From contig QANT01008003.1 in assembly GCA_003254885.1 (NCBI GenBank), forward strand, positions 1-26,864: a stretch of 26,864 bases of DNA. The letters run 5' to 3'. Shown in pieces: positions 20,952 to 26,864 of this stretch (positions are counted from its first letter, which is position 1; each line of letters opens with the position of its first letter). A program made the position numbers and the translations under genes. The stretch is from Purshia tridentata. Taxonomy: Eukaryota > Streptophyta > Magnoliopsida > Rosales > Rosaceae. The notes beneath the pieces are model-generated. The model worked only from the letters and a program-made list of their open reading frames with translations, was not told the DNA's origin and did not search any database.

Positions 20952-21560
20952 CCTCCAAAGACAGGCCGCACCTTTCATCAGCCTGCAAATAATGCTCGTT
21001 CAATTTGGGAAAACTGATCGACTTGCATTGGTAAGCACAAATTATCCCAAGTCATTCACGTCAAAGATAGAGCCATCTCGGATGAAGGATAAAAATGCGG
21101 GATGTGAGAGAGCATTCACATACTCACTCACATCCCCTGTTAATTCAGCATTTTGAATCCCACATTTGACAATGTTTTCCAGTCACACAAAGGTCCTAGA
21201 AGTGGCCAACTCAGTCGCACTGAAATTTTCCAGATGACGTGACCTGCAGGCTGATTTGACTATCTAGGGTGTTTAGTTCAAAGATTTTTCAGGGCACAAA
21301 ATAAAACTCCAATCCGATATTTTGTACAGCATCCAAAATAAACTTCAAGATTATAAACCGTCCAAAATCCAAAAATAATATTTAATATCTTAATTTGAAG
21401 AGACTGAGGGAGTAAAATAGCCAAAATACCTGTAAACATCCAACAGCTCAAAGCCTCAAATATTCAAAATCCAGTCTATAATTTACTATAAGCTGTATGT
21501 TGATATGCACAGATCATATCTTAACCTACCCCCAAAAAGTTACTGAGGGAGATTCTGATA
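20952..21560. other. Downstream region / probable 3' UTR of the TDBD gene
   Basis: No gene found. The part adjacent to 21561 is probably the 3' UTR of the minus-strand TDBD gene. A stem-loop at 21091-21154 has GGGATGTGAG (21099-21108) paired with CTCACATCCC (21127-21136) and an outer AAAATGC/GCATTTT pair. Confidence 0.45.
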
Positions 21561-23565
21561 TCAAGATGGTATAGCAACTTCATCTTTTCCATAGATACGC
21601 TGAAGTTCACGAGTAGCAGCTTGATATGATGCTGAAAAGGCAAAAAGATAGATTTTTTGAGAGAAATTTTGACCAAATCAATAAAAGGACATAGTGAGGA
21701 TATCACATTTCTTGTTTGTGTTAAACAGGTCACAGAAAAAATCATCTAAAATCCTGCATCACCTTTCCAGCTGCGAAAATTCTTCTGATTGATAGGAGAC
21801 CCTGTCACATTTTGAATGGCATCAAACAGCATCTCCTGAGGAGTGTTCTTCAGCTCTTGAACTACTGCATAGATGGTCTTTCCATTGTCAAAGTAAATGT
21901 GATTATTGGGATGTTTGGTCTTGGCACCAGCATGACGCTCAAACTCATACGCATTAAGAGACTGCATGATACAATCCAACTCACCAGCTAGGTTATGAAT
22001 CTCAGATAGAAAATTCATTATTAATTTCTTAAAGGTAGCTGAATATAACAAGAGTTCTTTACCTTTGAGTGATTGCAGTCATCACAGGAACATAGATACC
22101 CGGTCCCTTTTATAATTCCTTTGAGGCTTTTCTGCAACAGGTAATAACAAGTCAAAACAGGGAAAATCAGTACAGAAATTTGCATCCTCTGTCAAAAGAA
22201 TCTGAATAATTGACATATATATAAACTTACATCGCGTGACCAGGTAACATACTTCACAGGAACACCGTCAAACATACCAGTTGATAACAAACTCTTGACA
22301 TTTGAAGGGAAGTTGTTTGGAGGAGCTTTCTTAGCAGTCTTTGGCTCTTTAGTTTTGGGAACATCAGTTCTAGGATCAACTTTCAGAGCATCATCTACAG
22401 TTGGATCCATAATGGACTCAACTGGATCTTTCAGAGCAGACTCATCTGATGCTTGAGCTGTGCTCTGATTACTCATCAACAAATCATAGCTGCTGATAAT
22501 CCCGCCAGAGGGATTTGTCTCAGGTTCATCATGGAAACCTCCAAAAGATATAGTGTTGCTTTCAGTCTTATTGTAATTGTGACTCATAGATAGGTTGCTA
22601 TCTCCTTTATCATAGGGAGAACCCATTGGTACGACATTCGAATCAGCCTTGTCATAGGTCGGACCTATTGATATAATATTATCAGTCTGCTTATTATAAG
22701 TAGGAGCCATTGAGATGAAATTCTCGTTTGCTTTACTATATCCGCCCATAGAAATAAAATTATCATGGCCTTTGTTGTAGGAGTTACCTAATGATATGAA
22801 ACTGCCATCTCCCTTCTCATATGATTGACCCATTGATATAAAACTGCCATCCTCCTTGTCAAAGGGCTGACCCATTGATAAGATATGATTGTTCCCCTTG
22901 CTAAAGTTATGAGACATCGATATGAAATTATCTCCCTTACTGAAGGCATGACCCATTGAAATGAAATTATCATCAGCCTTATTAAAGGAAGGCCCTATTG
23001 AGATGGAATTCTCTTCAGCATTATTATAAGTCGGACCCAATGATATGGTGTTTTCATCGCTCTTGTTATATGCTGTACCCATTGAAATTGTATTATTGTC
23101 TCCCCTACCGTAGAGGTGCCCCATAGATGCAGACACGACATTATCGGAGTCCCTAACTTCATTGACTTTAACTTTTCTGATTCCACCAAAATTGAGACAT
23201 GATGAGGGATCTTCGATGGTGTGAGATATTGACAAACCCACTGATGGATCATTCCCATATTCATTCTCAAATCCCTTTCTTCCCAAATTTCCACTTCCAA
23301 CCGATTGAATGTTCCTCTCAACTAGGTTGAATGTCCGAAGTGGCTCAGATCCAAAAAGGCGGTCAGTGAATTGCCCTGGAACTGACTGAAACCCTGAAGT
23401 GTTATCCCATGGGGAAACAGCCAAATGTGGAATTCCAGAAACTGGCCTGCCATTAACAGCCTCGACTGCTTGCTTCTTGTTGTTGAACAGTTCTGGTCCA
23501 TTTGCATCCATAAAGCACGGGTGACCACGCTTTGATTCCATTCTGGGAGAATTATCATAAGCCAT
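21561..23565 (-). CDS. Repeat-rich protein with C-terminal Tify-domain-binding-like (TDBD) domain
   Basis: Complete plant-specific protein of 557 aa. Exons on the minus strand: 23565-22231, 22131-22063, 21961-21763, 21631-21561; all GT-AG, no frame break. Residues 1-140 are low in recognisable structure. Residues about 140-345 hold some fifteen degenerate 13-15-residue repeats of the type N-F/T-I-S-M/I/L-G-x-x-Y/F-x-K-x-D/E. Residues 370-420 are acidic then Lys/Pro-rich (TKEPKTAKKAPP), possibly a nuclear localisation signal. From 421 comes NVKSLLSTGMFDGVPVKYV, then GYLCSCDDCNHSK (C459, C461, C464) and AYEFERHAGAKTKHP with H478, ending FRSWKASYQAATREL. This C-terminal block is the TDBD-like domain known from NINJA-type and PHD-acetyltransferase proteins; here no PHD or acetyltransferase part is present. 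A transcription-linked nuclear role is inferred. The start is the first ATG of the long frame. Confidence 0.88.
22530..23145 (-). repeat. Coding tandem repeats (~39-45 nt) in the TDBD gene
   Basis: The ISMG repeats are encoded by tandem units of roughly 39-45 nt, all in exon 1. In the plus strand they appear as recurring CCCATTGATAT-like and TTATCATAAG/CCTTATTAAAG-like words. Units vary in sequence and length, so the array is old or under selection rather than freshly expanded. Confidence 0.8.
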
Positions 23566-23576
23566 CTCTCCTTCAG

Positions 23577-23591
23577 TTAGAAGGCTAGCAT
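23577..23591 (-). other. Four-codon upstream ORF before the TDBD start
   Basis: In the last leader exon (23566-23625) an ATG at 23591-23589 opens MLAF followed by TAA at 23579-23577, only 11 nt before the main ATG. It is downstream of the proposed acceptor, so it should be present in the mature mRNA. Confidence 0.55.
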
Positions 23592-23625
23592 CTCTCGAAA
23601 TCCAAAAACTTTTGGGTTGGAAAGA

Positions 23626-25799
23626 CTGCCAAAGAAAAATACTTTTAGAAGATTAGGTCATAGTTTTCAAGAAAATAACACACAATTTTTCCAGAGCTTA
23701 TATTTACAAATAGTTTTGACTGAGCCCACCTGAGATGCTCTCCTAGACAACCAAGTGACCTTAACATTCACATCTCAATGGATTTCCCCAAATGGAAATC
23801 TGTCCAAATTAGGTATGTCCTAAAGCACTAAATCTTTACCTACTTTAACGCAAAAGAAATTTGCGTTACAAAGCTCTATGCAATTCAAAATCTCAACATC
23901 CAAGTTCCTAATATGGATGATTATACACACTAAAATGGTCCAATAAGTATGTAGGCTGACGCATTGTGACATCTCTCACACATACACACTTCCCTCCGTG
24001 TGTATATGTAGTGTATAGGGAAGTAATTTATAATAATCCAACAATAATTTAGAACTTAAAGTCACAATATGTATATACGTAGTATATAGGCCAGATATAT
24101 AATTGAACAATATACAGTATAAAATTTGAAAGATATGACAACATAGGTCATTGATATGGGTTTATATATAACATATATTTAGGGTGTGTCATTAACCTTT
24201 TTGCACAAATACGAGCATAAGCATATCCCTCTATGTATTTCCAACAGATACTTGGTGCAGTTAGATAGCAATTTCAAAGGAAAACACATTGATAACCTAA
24301 CAGTAGGTGCTACTATTTTCAAGCTTTTTGGTACTGGGTTCAAGTCTCCTCAACAACATAAAGATCTTTAAATGCAACGTCAGCCAAAAACAACCAGACT
24401 GGGTCATTTAACCGCAACAGGTTCTTGCATTAGATAATCTGACTGTCAGCCAGTTCTTCCAGTCTTGACCTACAACAAAAATATGGGAAAAAATGGATTC
24501 TCCACAGACAGGACCATGGCAACTTAACAGTTCTTCCAGTTTTAATGTGTAGCATTCATAGGGGATTCCCAGATCAACACTCTGTGTTGATTCCCAAAGT
24601 TATGGAAATATGATTTTCCATATACATTTATTGCCTTGCAAGTATAATTAAATAGGAAGCACCGGTCGAGAGCCACCAGGGGCGAAACTAGGAGTTGGCT
24701 AGGTCCAACTGAGAACTCCCTCTTTCTATTATATTTTAGAGCCCAAACACATTCCAGAACACCCCCAGCCCCATTTGCAGCCCGCATTTGTTTCCATTTT
24801 CCCCTTAACTTTCAGCCCACCTAAGTCTAAAATAAAAACATGTAAACTGATTTTTACGAATGCAAATTAGCAATTACTAAAGCAAGATATAAAATTATGA
24901 ATAAGCATCTGTCTATCTCATTGCCATAAGTCAAGCATTTCTAGATCACATGCCATAAATCGGTCTTAATTAAAGTAAACACAACAAAATAAAAACATGG
25001 CTTTTCATTTGACATATAACCAAAATACAATCCTCATCCTTTCGTTTAAAGAAACACTCACATTCTCAAACAAGTTAAACGAGATTGGGTTCGAATATCA
25101 GATTCAAAAATATCAACAACACAAAGACATACTTATTTATATTCTCTAAGAAGCAGAACACACAAACACCTATTTAAAACGCCAAACAACAACAAAATTT
25201 TCAACAAAAAACATATAGAGAACAGTAACAACCGCACGGAGCAAAACAACCAAAATATCATATACCCCCCCCAAATATATATGCCAAAATCTCATTACGG
25301 CATTTGCATGCAAAAGCTTCAATCAGAGTTCCGAGTTTACCATTGTTAACAAAAAGATCACTGAGTCACCTCAGCAGCACACACTGAATTCGCTCCCGCA
25401 CAATCAAGCTCAGCTTCTCCCACACTACAATCTCGAACTGATACTCTGTATCAAACCCAACGCACCTTATACGACGCCCTTTCGCCTATAAAATCCATTG
25501 ATAAAAACGAAACTCAAACCATGCATGCCCAAACTCCAAACTCCAAGCTCAGAGCCTCTGCTCCATCAATCTGAGCACTATAAAAGAAAACCCCTAGAAA
25601 TTGAGCTACGATCACACAGAGTACTCAGTAAACAATACGGATACAGAAAAATGCACATAACTAAAACGATCATACTGAATTTCCAAAAACCTATGCACGC
25701 AAATACACTCATATATAATTTTTATACAAGCACAAGAAACCTAGCAATGGGGAAAAAACTATAAATTGAGAAGAATGAGTAAGTGTTCGAAAAGATTAC
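23626..25799 (-). other. ~2.2-kb intron in the 5' leader of the TDBD gene
   Basis: A donor (GCGAAAG/GTAATC, minus strand, exon ending at 25800) and an acceptor (TTTGGCAG/TCTTTCC, exon starting at 23625) bound 2174 bp of AT-rich DNA. No coding gene is supported inside. A hairpin-forming ACTTCCCT/AGGGAAGT pair lies near 23989-24024. A segment around 24660-24790 (CCAGGGGCGAAACTAGGAG) resembles plant transposon-end sequence. Additional leader exons cannot be excluded. Confidence 0.55.
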
Positions 25800-25960
25800 C
25801 TTTCGCCGGAAACCGTCGCCTGTGAGATTTTCCCGCGCCGGAAACTATAAATTACTTCCTTTTTTTGTTTTTTGTTTTAGAAGAGAGAGACAGATAGCGA
25901 GGGAGAGAGGACTTCTGTGAGTAAGATATGAGAGACTGAGCTCTGGGTTTTTAACTTTTA
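25800..25960 (-). other. Probable first non-coding exon of the TDBD gene
   Basis: Read on the minus strand, this is a CT-rich leader (CTCTCTCCCTCGCTATCTGT) followed by GC-richer sequence TTTCCGGCGCGGGAAAATCT and a consensus donor at 25799. No ATG was seen between the CT-rich stretch and the donor. The 5' boundary is approximate. Confidence 0.55.
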
Positions 25961-26011
25961 ACTACAACAAAAGATTAGTATGGAGCTCTCTACCATTATC
26001 ATATTATCATA

Positions 26012-26017
26012 CACGTG
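26012..26017. promoter_or_regulatory. G-box upstream of the TDBD gene
   Basis: A perfect CACGTG about 50 bp upstream of the proposed leader, a typical bZIP/bHLH binding site in a proximal plant promoter. Confidence 0.45.
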
Positions 26018-26655
26018 GACCTTCGGTTCTTGACTGCCTTCGCTTTGTTTTTAGAGAACGATCAGTGCCGTTGAAATATTATCATATTCATATCTGGTCG
26101 CTGCGGATATGAGCACGTATTAAAGCGCAGCAATACTGCACCAGGAGAGTAGCGTACGTGTCGTGTTTCTATAGGCTTTGGTACATGTGTCTATACCATG
26201 TTCCCAAGTTGGAAGTTTGATCTGCTGTGTGTAGTTTACGGGGAGCCCTCAAGGAGAGCCAGTTCATTGGTCAGCGACAATAAGTTTCTTCACAAACCTT
26301 AACTATGGTACAGTACTACCATTCCATGCCACTTGTATATAGAGATTCCAATTTTACTAGTATGTATGAAAATAAAATTGCATTCCACATTAGAGAAGGT
26401 TTTAACTTTTAACCCCTATTTGCTTAACCCTTTCATTCTCTAATTTAAATTGTATAATTGCTGGTGCTATAAGATTCGTAATATATTAAGGTATAAAATG
26501 AAAAAGTTAAAAGTATAAATATGATATGACAAATTGTATTGATGTTTTATTTCTTTAATTATAATTATAATTGTTGGTGTAACAAGGTACCAAGAACTTA
26601 GAATAAAAATTAAGATACATAATGAAATGCCAAAGTTTACAAACAAGCATCTTTC

Positions 26656-26692
<37 letters not shown>

Positions 26693-26864
26693 GTCCTTTC
26701 AAATATGAGATTTTATATTTAAACTTATTTGTGGAATTCGTTATGGATCCACTCCACATTATATTTTGATAGTTAGAACCATTTAATTTTTTTGTCTCCA
26801 TTGAAAGATCATACTTACAAAAAATTAATTTATTCGGAAACCATTTTACCTTAATAAACTATAA
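26018..26864. other. Distal intergenic DNA
   Basis: No gene found. AT-rich, with a TA microsatellite at 26661-26689. Two loosely similar stretches starting TATAATTGCTGGTG (26453) and TATAATTGTTGGTG (26566) suggest an old direct repeat. Confidence 0.4.
26661..26689. repeat. TA microsatellite
   Basis: Uninterrupted TA dinucleotide run of 29 nt. Confidence 0.95.

Noticed and set aside
22530..23145. CRISPR-like spaced repeats
   Set aside because: The recurring words are degenerate coding repeats in an open exon of a plant gene.
22788..23558. Other minus-strand frames across the TDBD exon
   Set aside because: They repeat because the coding repeats are in tandem; the 445-codon frame with TDBD homology is the real one.
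24186..24371. 61-codon plus-strand ORF in the TDBD leader intron
   Set aside because: Short, no family resemblance, and within AT-rich intron sequence.
25498..25764. 88-codon plus-strand ORF near the TDBD first exon
   Set aside because: Opposite strand to the gene, no known domain, composition like intron DNA.

Overview
This is nuclear DNA of a flowering plant, most likely a core eudicot. The genes have GT-AG introns, the flanks are AT-rich with many microsatellites and small foldback transposons, and the proteins are plant families: mitochondrial 2-oxoglutarate dehydrogenase E1, UMAMIT/WAT1-type transporters, and a Tify-domain-binding-like (TDBD) protein. I cannot name the species. All gene models were built by eye from reading frame, splice signals and family knowledge.

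Layout. (1) 1-1020: upstream DNA with two G-boxes and a ~450-bp foldback transposon. (2) ~1020-6741, + strand: a complete OGDH E1 gene, one leader exon plus eight coding exons, 1021 aa. (3) 6742-9043: its 3' flank with a recent ~169-bp tandem duplication, then the promoter of the next gene. (4) 9044-10856, 14056-15811 and 17691-19712, all + strand: three UMAMIT/WAT1-related transporter genes (called A, B, C here), each with seven coding exons and the same intron phases. A and B are recent tandem duplicates; C is older and more divergent. (5) 19713-21560: intergenic DNA with a long pyrimidine/purine inverted repeat and a minisatellite. (6) 21561-~25960, - strand: a 557-aa protein with about fifteen 13-15-residue ISMG-type repeats and a C-terminal TDBD-like domain, behind a ~2.2-kb leader intron. 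(7) 25960-26864: its promoter side and AT-rich DNA.

The main structural story is a segmental tandem duplication. Unit 1 (~6059-11250) runs from intron 7 of the OGDH gene through transporter A and its downstream DNA. Unit 2 (~11255-17160) starts with a decayed piece of the same OGDH intron plus a scrap of the last OGDH exon, and continues through transporter B. The OGDH scrap at ~11255-11485 is the fingerprint of the event. Later insertions (a 465-bp foldback element and a 103-bp MITE in unit 2, a possible LTR remnant in unit 1) separated the copies.

The genes do not form a pathway in an obvious way. OGDH is a TCA-cycle enzyme, the transporters are predicted membrane exporters or importers of amino acids or auxin-like compounds, and the TDBD protein is probably nuclear. 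I found no CRISPR array, tRNA, rRNA or prokaryotic system, and no convincing wholly new system. The points most worth following up are the duplication with its OGDH relic, sequence differences between the transporter duplicates that could affect expression or function, and the repeat protein.
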